Shown here piece after piece: positions 15,119-23,191 of a stretch of 25,816 nt of DNA. The notes below the pieces were generated by a model. That model worked only from the letters and a program-made list of their open reading frames with translations, ran no database searches and was not told the origin of the DNA. The stretch covers positions 1 to 25,816 of the forward strand of contig JALNWO010000012.1 of NCBI GenBank assembly GCA_023230825.1. Reading direction: 5' to 3'. Origin of the DNA: Acholeplasmataceae bacterium. GTDB taxonomy: Bacteria; Bacillota_I; Bacilli_A; Acholeplasmatales; Acholeplasmataceae. The stretch's first letter is position 1. Each line of letters starts with the position of its first letter. The position numbers and the translations under genes are program-made.

Positions 15119-18100
15119 ATGATAAACCCCGGCTTTGTTAATGGTGTAGTTCCACAACCTTTTGGTTCAAGCGCTGGCCAAACGCCTTTTAGCAAGGCGG
15201 CTTTTAATAATAATGGTTGGCAAGGTGTGTGGGCATATACGTCCGGTTTACAAAAAACTAATAAAGGCACAATCACAATTTTTGGAGAAAGTTACGAGTT
15301 GTGGTCTTTAAGTGGTTTAAGCGACGAGGAATTGAGATATGGTGCAATTTACGCTTATGCAAGCGGTCATGTCAGTTCGGGCGCGAACGAATATTCGATT
15401 TATGCTCCAAACGGTGCGTCTATCCCTTTAATTTATACTGACCCAAACAAATGGCAATTACGTGGTTATATTTGGGTAGAATACAAAAATTATTATTATT
15501 ATTACGCTTATTATACCGAAAGAGATCAACTTTATAGGGTATTTTCTGAAGTAACCAAATCAGAACCAACAAAAACAACATTTAAACCTTATGAACCACT
15601 TGATTTAGACGGAATTCAAGTAAGGGCTAGAACTGATTTCACAACATATTCTTCAAAAGAATTTGTTTATAATGGCGACATGGCCAATGTCCCTTATACG
15701 GGTTGGGAGAAAATTCGCGAAGTCGCAACACAAATTCTTGTATACCCAACAATCGGTTATTTTAATTATACACACGCGGGAAGTTATCAAACAATTTCAG
15801 TTAAGTTTTCAAACACAACTGTTTCTTGGGAACTTTACATTTCTCCTTGGGATAATAAAGTTTATTGGTTAAATCAAAGATTAAATGATTTTAAAATTTA
15901 TAGCGGTATTACGGTCGCAAATGATTTTTTAAGTGCTTTTGATATTAAATACACGGTCTCCAATGAATATAAGACCTTAACTTTTACTGAAGACCGCGGT
16001 TTAGAACTGTCGCGCATGTCTAAAACAATTATTAGTGAAAGCGATTCGTCATTAACTTTTAACTATGAAGTAGATAGTAGCAATATAATAATTGGTCATG
16101 TCGTAACAGATAATATTATTAAACTCGCTTCTGGTAATGCAAAATTTGCTAATGTAACCTATAAAAAAACATATAATCTTGGTGATACAATAGCCAATTT
16201 TAATCCTATTTATAATGGTTTTTTAACTTATTCAGACGGCACAACAATTGGTTTAGATGATATTAGTTATACATCTAACCCCTCTGTTACAACTTCGTTA
16301 GGTAATTTGCCGCTTACTATTCTTGTAAGTCATGGCGCAACCTTTACAATGACCTATACTTTGCCAACGCAACATTTTGGAGCGTTATATCCAACCTTTA
16401 ATTGTGACGTTGCCGAAGCACAAGATATTTCAAGCATGGTGCTTGTTAACGCTAAAACACACTTTCTTTTTGGTGAAGTTGTTGATTTCGGTAGCACAGC
16501 GCTTGGAACAAAAATTGAATGTTTTAATATTTATGGTGTAAAGATTAGTGAAATTCTTTATGCCGACTTTAGTGGTTATATTACTTCTAAAGATAGTCGA
16601 TATGGCAAACTTATCGGTGGAGCGTCAGTAAGTTTAACAACAAGTGAATTAACACTTAACAGCACTTTTGGTGTGCATAATATCGCACATAAAATAAAAA
16701 TGTCTTACGCCGCCAATCTTGTTGTTAATAGTGCTGCAATTAGCAAATTCGTTTATATTGACGATTCATTCAACGGTTTTAGCGATTTAAACCTAGCTAC
16801 TGCAAGCGTTACATACTATAACAATAGCGGTGCAAGTTTAGTGACGGAAACGAAAAATGTTACTTCGGTTTTGAATTTGTCACATAATACTCCTAACTTC
16901 ACACTTAATACACAAGTTATTACGATTGCAGCAAGTGCAGTTTATGAAGGTAGAACATTAACGCTTACAAACGCTTTTCAAATTACATGTGAACTTATTA
17001 GACCAACACAAATTGTTGTCTCCGGAACGGGTGCCACAACAGTTTATTATGATAATGATAAGGATGTTTTTAAATATCCTACAGACCTAACGTTTTTACT
17101 TATTTTTAACGATCATACAGAAGAAGATAATCATACTGAAGTAGTTGATCCCATGGTTGATTTAATTTTTTATCGCAATAGCGGTTTAACTACGCTTATA
17201 AACCCAGAGAGTTTTATTCGCTCATTTGACGGCAATCGTATTTATTTCAAACATAAAGATTATGATTTATCAAGTAGTTATACAATTTCGTTTATTGAAG
17301 ACGAAATCGACACGGTTTCATTAAACGCCCCTATTTCATTTACTTTAGGCAATCGCTTTAATACATTGCGTAGCCTCTTCGATATTAAAGTTACTTATAT
17401 ATCGGGTATTGAAGTAACCAACTTTGAAGCGTTTGTTTTTAAACAAACAACAGTTATTTTAGCCGATACCATTCCAGTTATAATTATTAACGGTAATGAA
17501 TATGCGCTCGATATTAACGATATTACTTTTGTAAAACCAAGCATTGACAAAATCGAAGTTGATACTAGCACTTTAAATACTTCATACAGCAATGATACCG
17601 ATACTATAGATGTCGCCTCTAATGTTGTTGTTATTACTAAATATCAAGGCGCGGAATTTGTCGAACAATGTTCTTACGATCAAAGCGGACTAACTGGGAA
17701 AGGTAAATACACCATTGAGAACTCTGATGTTGCAAGCGGTTTTGCTTTTGACGGTTCAGACGTTGTTGTCGTTGATATGGAAGGTGAAGTAGAAAAATCA
17801 CTTGAATTAGAAATTAAAGTTTTAAACTACTTTGATAATCTTGATCTTACTAACAACTCTACTTCAATTTTTGTTAGTGTATTTGAAATTACTGATATAA
17901 CTGGTATTTCAATTGCTAAACTAATGAATTCATATAGCGTTGGCGATACTTTTCTTGATCCAGAATTAGACGATAGCGAAGTTTATATTTATTACAATAA
18001 AAAAGAGATTGTTAATGATATAGAAACTACCGTTCAAAAGAAAAAGAAAATACGACTTGCGAGTGGTTTTAGTGCAATTAACATTTTCCCAATTAAAGGC

Positions 18101-20377
18101 ACAAAGTTTATTCGAACTAATGAAGCTTTAACCGTGAGAATAACCACTGCCACGAATGAACGTGCGTCGCTTGAATATACAATTAACGTTGGCTTCCGTA
18201 AAGTAATTGCGACCGATATTAACAAACATATTTTAAGAGTTGTTTTTGCTAGTGAATATACCCCAAGCGAAATAAGCGAAGAAAAACTTATTAACAAATA
18301 TTTAATTGTCGATGATGAAAATACAAGTGTTATTAACGGTGAACGCAAACTGCGTGAAGATGTTTCACTTACTGATATTAAAGTTTACGGTTATATTGAT
18401 AACGTAAATGATACTTCAAGTAATGGACGCGTTGTCTTTTTTGAGGACTATGTGCCGCCAGTTAGTGGTTATAGCAATATCAAAATCACTTTCCCATGCT
18501 ATGTTGAAGGACAAGCCGACCATATTAACAAATGCACTTTCGGACAACTTTTTGGTAATAATAATTCAAAAAATAGATTGTTTTTAAGTGGAAACCCCAA
18601 CTTGCCGAATTGCGATTGGCATAGCGGCGCAATTAACACTACGAAAATCGAAGGTGATTTTAGTGATGAAAACGGCGATTTCTCATATTTTGACGACTTA
18701 TCTTATTGTTTTTATGGACAAACCGACAATAAAATCGTTGGTTATGACATAGTCACAAACGATAAAATGGTTGTTTTAAAATCAAAAAGTGACAAAGAAC
18801 CTACTATTTACTATCGCACAAGTGGTTTAATTCAAGCATTAGACGCAAGTGGTAATGCTTTAACAGACTTTAGTGGACGTTCCCTATATGAAGAAAGTTA
18901 TCCGCTTGTAGTTGGCAATATTGGCGTTGGCGCTCTTTCAAATAAAGCGATCATTAACTTTAATGGCGATACGCTCTTTTTATCAAGCGATAGACAATTA
19001 GACGGTTTAGATATTGAAGGTATTTTAGGTGACACACAACGCTATGCAAATAGCCGCTCATATTTTATTAACCCATTATTAAAAACACTTAATTTAAAAG
19101 AAGCCTGGTTATATACAAATCATAAGTATTTATATTTAATAACAAAAGACTTTATTATGGTTTCGCATTTCGAGGCTTTTAATGAAGAAACAAGGCAATA
19201 TGAATGGTGGAAGGTTAACGTTCCTAACGTTGAGGTTTTTGTTGATTTAGACGAAGAATTATACTTTGGCACAAGCGAAGGAAAGTTTGTCAAATTAGAG
19301 ACCGAAGGCTTCCAAGACATATCAAAAATATTCTTGGCCGAAGGCGCGGCCGTTCCACTTGTTAGTGGACAAGAGTTCGACGACCAAATTCAAGTTTCGG
19401 ATACTATTATTAACCAACTTGTCGACGGTAGTGACTATTTCTTCAAAATTGTTTCTAAAGAAAGCGATTATAACAGTTACATGTATAATCAAATAGCAAC
19501 AATTAACAATACTAAAACTGGGACGTTTGATATTTATATTGACAAGACTTTAAATGCTTTTGAAGTTTGCGGTTATGTAGATTCACAAATGGATAATGAA
19601 ATATATCACGCTCTTATTCAACAATTATCAACTGAACGTATTTATTATTTAAACCGTCGCGAAGAAGAAAACGAAATTGTAGACACAAACCCCAATTCAC
19701 CATTAAAGGTGTATGGCAAAGCATATCGCCTTGAATTACTTGACGAATTCCATATGGGCAAAGGTTTATTGTTTAAACTTGTTGACGCTGAAAGTGGCGA
19801 AGAATTAAGTTTACAAACGTTAAGTCGTGCGGCGCTTGTTGAACGCATGGAAGAAACTTACACAATTGTTGATATTCATTATGGCCTTGCTCGTTTTAAA
19901 CTTCGTGATAATCGCAATCAAGTATTGAACATTGTGCGTTATGCTGCACAAAGCATGACAAAGAATTTTAAAGCGGAAATTTTTAAATATAGAAATGTTA
20001 AAGCATATTATATTACTTCACCGCACACAATGGGCGATTTAATGCACAATAAAACAATTTGGGGTTGGACATTAACAAATGATACACAAATTAAAAGTTC
20101 TATCGAAATTTGCCAAGCAACAAATGATACTCATTTAGAAGAAATGGCAACGATAGTTGATTTCAACCGACGCGACTATGGTTTAAACCTTGAAAACTTT
20201 AATGTCGCCAATATTAACTTTGACAAGTATGTAATACCCCATAAATACACATTTTATCGCCCACTCAATGTTCCGTTTATTTCCTTTGGTTTTAGAAATA
20301 ACGACGCGGACAATGCGGTGTTAAGCAGTATGCAAATTATATATACAATACCGTTTGCTTCGGTAGGAAACAATTAA
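15119..20377 (+). CDS. Giant tail nozzle protein with Ig-like insertion
   Basis: 1752 residues. Residues 1 to about 340 are unique, tyrosine-rich (KNYYYYYAYYTERD). From about 345 to 1060 come several bacterial Ig-like (Big_3-type) modules marked by phrases such as YKKTYNLGDTIANF, YSDGTTIGLDDISYTSNP, AKTHFLFGEVVDFG, YYDNDKDVF and NSYSVGDTFLDPEL. The last 650 residues are the nozzle beta-propeller and its end: KCTFGQLFGNNNSKNRLFLS (about 1130), GQTDNKIVGYD, IIYTIPF near the C-terminus and KTIWGWTLTNDTQIKSSIE. The likely role is closing the portal channel, with the Ig-like arm projecting from the tail to touch the host. A weak AAGGGGGA lies 11 bases before ATG 15119. Together with the previous gene the nozzle would be over 2000 residues, about twice the usual size. 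Confidence 0.78.
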   Translation: MINPGFVNGVVPQPFGSSAGQTPFSKAAFNNNGWQGVWAYTSGLQKTNKGTITIFGESYELWSLSGLSDEELRYGAIYAYASGHVSSGANEYSIYAPNGASIPLIYTDPNKWQLRGYIWVEYKNYYYYYAYYTERDQLYRVFSEVTKSEPTKTTFKPYEPLDLDGIQVRARTDFTTYSSKEFVYNGDMANVPYTGWEKIREVATQILVYPTIGYFNYTHAGSYQTISVKFSNTTVSWELYISPWDNKVYWLNQRLNDFKIYSGITVANDFLSAFDIKYTVSNEYKTLTFTEDRGLELSRMSKTIISESDSSLTFNYEVDSSNIIIGHVVTDNIIKLASGNAKFANVTYKKTYNLGDTIANFNPIYNGFLTYSDGTTIGLDDISYTSNPSVTTSLGNLPLTILVSHGATFTMTYTLPTQHFGALYPTFNCDVAEAQDISSMVLVNAKTHFLFGEVVDFGSTALGTKIECFNIYGVKISEILYADFSGYITSKDSRYGKLIGGASVSLTTSELTLNSTFGVHNIAHKIKMSYAANLVVNSAAISKFVYIDDSFNGFSDLNLATASVTYYNNSGASLVTETKNVTSVLNLSHNTPNFTLNTQVITIAASAVYEGRTLTLTNAFQITCELIRPTQIVVSGTGATTVYYDNDKDVFKYPTDLTFLLIFNDHTEEDNHTEVVDPMVDLIFYRNSGLTTLINPESFIRSFDGNRIYFKHKDYDLSSSYTISFIEDEIDTVSLNAPISFTLGNRFNTLRSLFDIKVTYISGIEVTNFEAFVFKQTTVILADTIPVIIINGNEYALDINDITFVKPSIDKIEVDTSTLNTSYSNDTDTIDVASNVVVITKYQGAEFVEQCSYDQSGLTGKGKYTIENSDVASGFAFDGSDVVVVDMEGEVEKSLELEIKVLNYFDNLDLTNNSTSIFVSVFEITDITGISIAKLMNSYSVGDTFLDPELDDSEVYIYYNKKEIVNDIETTVQKKKKIRLASGFSAINIFPIKGTKFIRTNEALTVRITTATNERASLEYTINVGFRKVIATDINKHILRVVFASEYTPSEISEEKLINKYLIVDDENTSVINGERKLREDVSLTDIKVYGYIDNVNDTSSNGRVVFFEDYVPPVSGYSNIKITFPCYVEGQADHINKCTFGQLFGNNNSKNRLFLSGNPNLPNCDWHSGAINTTKIEGDFSDENGDFSYFDDLSYCFYGQTDNKIVGYDIVTNDKMVVLKSKSDKEPTIYYRTSGLIQALDASGNALTDFSGRSLYEESYPLVVGNIGVGALSNKAIINFNGDTLFLSSDRQLDGLDIEGILGDTQRYANSRSYFINPLLKTLNLKEAWLYTNHKYLYLITKDFIMVSHFEAFNEETRQYEWWKVNVPNVEVFVDLDEELYFGTSEGKFVKLETEGFQDISKIFLAEGAAVPLVSGQEFDDQIQVSDTIINQLVDGSDYFFKIVSKESDYNSYMYNQIATINNTKTGTFDIYIDKTLNAFEVCGYVDSQMDNEIYHALIQQLSTERIYYLNRREEENEIVDTNPNSPLKVYGKAYRLELLDEFHMGKGLLFKLVDAESGEELSLQTLSRAALVERMEETYTIVDIHYGLARFKLRDNRNQVLNIVRYAAQSMTKNFKAEIFKYRNVKAYYITSPHTMGDLMHNKTIWGWTLTNDTQIKSSIEICQATNDTHLEEMATIVDFNRRDYGLNLENFNVANINFDKYVIPHKYTFYRPLNVPFISFGFRNNDADNAVLSSMQIIYTIPFASVGNN

Positions 20378-20398
20378 GGAAAAAGGAGAACACAAATT

Positions 20399-21052
20399 AT
20401 GAAAAAATGGAAAGGCATTCTAATCTTAACAACATTACTTCTGTTTGGTGGTGCTTTATTGCTAAGCTTTCGCGTAAGTCCGCAAGCACTATACGCAGAA
20501 GATGAAATTAGCGGAGAAGTTATCGAAGAAGAGGAAGAAACAAGCGACCCAATGTTAATTGACGCTAACGATAATGGTATTCCAGATGTATTGGAAGATT
20601 ACTACGACCAACACATTCGCGATCAATATCTTTTTGGTATTTCACTAGGTGCAATTGTTGGTGGCCTTGTAAACATTGCTGCGGCGGTTTTTATCATATT
20701 GAAAAATACTAAAACTAACAAAGAGGCAAGAATCGTTACTGTTAATACTGGTAAAAAATTAGAAGAACTTGCGAAAGAAAATAAATTGTTACGATTGCAG
20801 CGTGAAGAACAAGACAAAATGCACGAAGCCGAGAAAGAACAATATCGCGTAACAATTAAAGAATTAACCGAAATAACTAAAATCAATGTTCAAAAGTATG
20901 AGGACGCAAGTAAAAAACTTGAATCTTTTAGTCAATTTGATACAAAACTAAACACGATTATCGCCGTTCAAGAGTTATTAGCTAGCGACCCAGACTTAGT
21001 GCAAAAAGGCATTAGTGAAGCAGTTATTAAAATAATCAAAGGAGCAAAGTAA
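20399..21052 (+). CDS. Exported membrane protein with EF-hand-like loop and coiled coil
   Basis: 217 residues. A signal peptide (1-33) ends in QALYA before EDEIS, a normal signal peptidase I site. After an acidic stretch, DANDNGIPDVLE (55-66) matches the calcium loop of EF-hand/dockerin repeats at positions 1, 3, 5, 6, 9 and 12. A membrane span follows (78-101), then a long coiled coil (about 105-190) on the cytoplasmic side if the signal peptide is cleaved. GGAAAAAGGAGAA precedes the ATG. No family recognised. It starts a block of four membrane protein genes in the late operon; a role at the host envelope during entry, exclusion or release is possible but not shown. Confidence 0.7.
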   Translation: MKKWKGILILTTLLLFGGALLLSFRVSPQALYAEDEISGEVIEEEEETSDPMLIDANDNGIPDVLEDYYDQHIRDQYLFGISLGAIVGGLVNIAAAVFIILKNTKTNKEARIVTVNTGKKLEELAKENKLLRLQREEQDKMHEAEKEQYRVTIKELTEITKINVQKYEDASKKLESFSQFDTKLNTIIAVQELLASDPDLVQKGISEAVIKIIKGAK

Positions 21053-21053
21053 A

Positions 21054-21560
21054 ATGGCACGGCGCAATAAAGTCAAGTTAAAAGAACGCGATCCATATAA
21101 ATTTCACCGCAATACCTTTTGGGGACTTAAAATTGGCCGGTGGGCAAGTATTTTTGCGCCATTTCTTATTGTTTTCATTGTAAAGTTTAATGAGTATTTT
21201 GTGGAGGTTGAACCCACTACAAGTAAAAAAATGACTGTTGGTGCAGTTTTACTTCTTGTCGTTGCTGCTATTACAATTTTCCGTGAAAGCAAAGAAAAGG
21301 GCGAAGACGGTAAATTACATTCAACTTCACTTTCCCGCGTTATTGGTTGGGGTGTAGCGTTTGCTATCGCATTTCTTTTTCAAACTATCTTAAAAGACTT
21401 AACTTTAATTTTAGGTGTAGCGTTCGGCGGACAAGCGGCCGGTTTCATTTTTGAACTATTTGCCGATAATCAACATTTTTATATGCTCGAATATAAAAAA
21501 GAAAATATACGTATTAAAGCACACAAAGCCGAAGAGGCAGAAAGGCAACCGATAGAATGA
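21054..21560 (+). CDS. Four-span membrane protein
   Basis: 168 residues with a basic N-terminus (MARRNKVKLKERDPYKFHRN) and four hydrophobic segments at about 28-46, 60-77, 96-112 and 116-136, followed by a charged tail. AAAGGAG lies within the end of the preceding gene, 6 bases before ATG 21054. No holin family is recognisable, although size and small spans would permit one. It follows the EF-hand protein after a single base and overlaps the next start (ATGA), so the four genes are translationally linked. Confidence 0.68.
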   Translation: MARRNKVKLKERDPYKFHRNTFWGLKIGRWASIFAPFLIVFIVKFNEYFVEVEPTTSKKMTVGAVLLLVVAAITIFRESKEKGEDGKLHSTSLSRVIGWGVAFAIAFLFQTILKDLTLILGVAFGGQAAGFIFELFADNQHFYMLEYKKENIRIKAHKAEEAERQPIE

Positions 21561-21802
21561 GAAAGAAAAAGTTTAAAGAATTTTTAAAAAAGAAATGGAA
21601 GTGGTTAGTCACTGGTGGCTTTTTCCTATTTAGTGGCTTGATTATTTTACTTGTAGGCTTTTATATAACTGGTTGGTCTATTATTGATTGGTTATATAGT
21701 CCATACGCGACAACCATGTTAATTTTGTTACTTGTTGGTGGTGTTATTTTAATAATGATGTTACTAGAAATGAAACGCCAAAGATTAGGAGACGGTGAAT
21801 GA
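21557..21802 (+). CDS. Two-span small membrane protein (holin-like size)
   Basis: 81 residues: a very basic N-terminus (MRKKKFKEFLKKKWKW), two membrane spans (about 17-39 and 51-70) joined by a short loop with WSIIDWLYSPYA, and a basic tail. Size and topology are compatible with class II holins, but neither sequence nor a neighbouring endolysin gene supports that call in this window. Its start overlaps the preceding stop in an ATGA and its own stop overlaps the next start in an ATGA. Confidence 0.62.
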   Translation: MRKKKFKEFLKKKWKWLVTGGFFLFSGLIILLVGFYITGWSIIDWLYSPYATTMLILLLVGGVILIMMLLEMKRQRLGDGE

Positions 21803-22848
21803 TGAAAGATAATTGGTTTAGTAAATTAGATAAGAAAAAAGTAATAAAAGGCTTTACGCTTGCTTGGGGTCTAATTTTAATTGTTGTAATGACAATTACA
21901 AATATCGGCTTTAATGAAGAGTTTGATTTTAGATCTTGGCTTGGTAACACTTTAATTATTTTAGGTATTATTGTTTTTGGCTTATTTATGGGAGAAAGCG
22001 TAGGCGAAGACACACAAAAAGAACGCATAGGTGGCTTATATCAAAACGCACTTTCTGAATTTGAAAAAATCATTTTAGCGCTTGAAGGTCTTTTAATGTA
22101 TTTTATGCAATTTTTTGGTTGGTTTTCAGTGCAAGAATTATTCGATAAAAAAGTTAACTATCTAATAATGAATAACATTACACAAACAAACGCAAAGAAA
22201 ATCATTAAATATTGTTCGATTATTGATGTTGAATTATTACTTCTAAAACCTATTGAAAAAATAGATGAAGAAACCGGCGAAACTATTCGCATTGGTCGCA
22301 TTAACGTTGAACAAGAAGAAGCAATTAGAAAAGTCTTGTTAGGACACATTAAACTTGACGCAAGCAACCCAAGTTATTATTTAAGCGCTCATGGTAGAAG
22401 TAATAGCAAGTCCGTCTTAGAACAAGGAAAACACTTAGACGACTTAATTAAGTTTAATAAATGGACTAATAGAGGCATTAAACTAGCAATGTCTCTTCTT
22501 ATTGCGATTGTCTTAGGTTTCTTGACCGTTAAAGACTTTATGAGTGGCGACGATATTCAAGCATGGGTAAATCTAGTTATGCGTATTTCTGCGCTTCTTA
22601 CTTCGTTCTTAAGTGGTTGGTTAAGTGCTGTTCAAGACGTTAAATTAAAGTCTTTACAAATAACAAATAAAGTGATCGTTTTAAAATTATTTAAAAATGC
22701 TTATGAAAGCAAAATTTTTATTCCCCTAAACGAGGAAGAAATAATTGCCCAAGAAATATCCGTTATTACGCATGATGAAAAATATATTAGCGAAGAATCA
22801 CTAGAAGAACACGATACTGTGGAAAGAGAGGAAAACGACCATGAGTAA
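21799..22848 (+). CDS. Large membrane protein with central soluble domain
   Basis: 349 residues. Two spans near the N-terminus (about 16-36 and 47-65), a soluble, mostly helical region of about 160 residues, two more spans (about 226-246 and 255-277) and an acidic C-terminal tail (EESLEEHDTVEREENDHE). A basic cluster KFNKWTNRGIK precedes the third span. No family recognised. The start may be either ATG of the ATGATG at 21799-21804; the first overlaps the previous stop. Fourth of the membrane protein genes and overlapping the tail fibre gene by 8 bases, so it is expressed with virion proteins. Confidence 0.68.
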   Translation: MMKDNWFSKLDKKKVIKGFTLAWGLILIVVMTITNIGFNEEFDFRSWLGNTLIILGIIVFGLFMGESVGEDTQKERIGGLYQNALSEFEKIILALEGLLMYFMQFFGWFSVQELFDKKVNYLIMNNITQTNAKKIIKYCSIIDVELLLLKPIEKIDEETGETIRIGRINVEQEEAIRKVLLGHIKLDASNPSYYLSAHGRSNSKSVLEQGKHLDDLIKFNKWTNRGIKLAMSLLIAIVLGFLTVKDFMSGDDIQAWVNLVMRISALLTSFLSGWLSAVQDVKLKSLQITNKVIVLKLFKNAYESKIFIPLNEEEIIAQEISVITHDEKYISEESLEEHDTVEREENDHE

Positions 22849-23191
22849 ATTTAATAAAATTACAATCTTGGGAAACAAAGAAAAAGATTATTTAATGGCT
22901 AAGTCGGCTGCTGTTTTGCCAAAAAACCCAAGTGAACAAGGTTGGAGTGCCGAAAGAATACTCCGCACGTTACATGAGCCATTACAAGTCATTTTTAAAT
23001 GGTTGCAACAAACGCAAGACCAAACGAACGAAGAAGTAAATCGAATCACCAACGATATTGACGATATCCTTAATGAAATAGAGGCCTTACAACTTCGTGC
23101 TTCAGCGCTTGAAGAAACGACTAATGTTACACATGTAAATCGTTTTGTTGCAATTGAACAAGACAAGCAATATCATTCAAACGGCGACTGA
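22841..23191 (+). CDS. Tail fibre N-terminal part, ending at a +1 frame break
   Basis: 116 residues. PKNPSEQGWSAERILRTLHE and PLQVIFKWLQQTQDQTNEEV, then a helical coiled coil (NRITNDIDDILNEIEALQLR), look like the virion-attachment end of a phage fibre rather than a full protein. AGAGAGGAAAACGACC precedes ATG 22841. The last natural-looking residues are RFVAIEQDKQ; then YHSNGD and a TGA (23189-23191). In the +1 frame the sequence continues smoothly into the long fibre reading frame (23139 onward). I read both as one fibre split by a frameshift, programmed or accidental, but a separate base-plug protein is possible. Confidence 0.65.
   Translation: MSKFNKITILGNKEKDYLMAKSAAVLPKNPSEQGWSAERILRTLHEPLQVIFKWLQQTQDQTNEEVNRITNDIDDILNEIEALQLRASALEETTNVTHVNRFVAIEQDKQYHSNGD

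Noticed and set aside
15489..15504. ATT microsatellite in the nozzle gene as a phase-variation tract
   Set aside because: The unit is three bases, so slippage would not change the frame; it only lengthens a Tyr run.
18034..18348. 104-codon - strand frame inside the nozzle gene
   Set aside because: Antisense to a continuous coding frame; no start signal.
21557..21802. Firm holin call for the 81-residue two-span protein
   Set aside because: Size and topology fit, but there is no endolysin beside it and no recognisable holin sequence; kept as membrane protein only.
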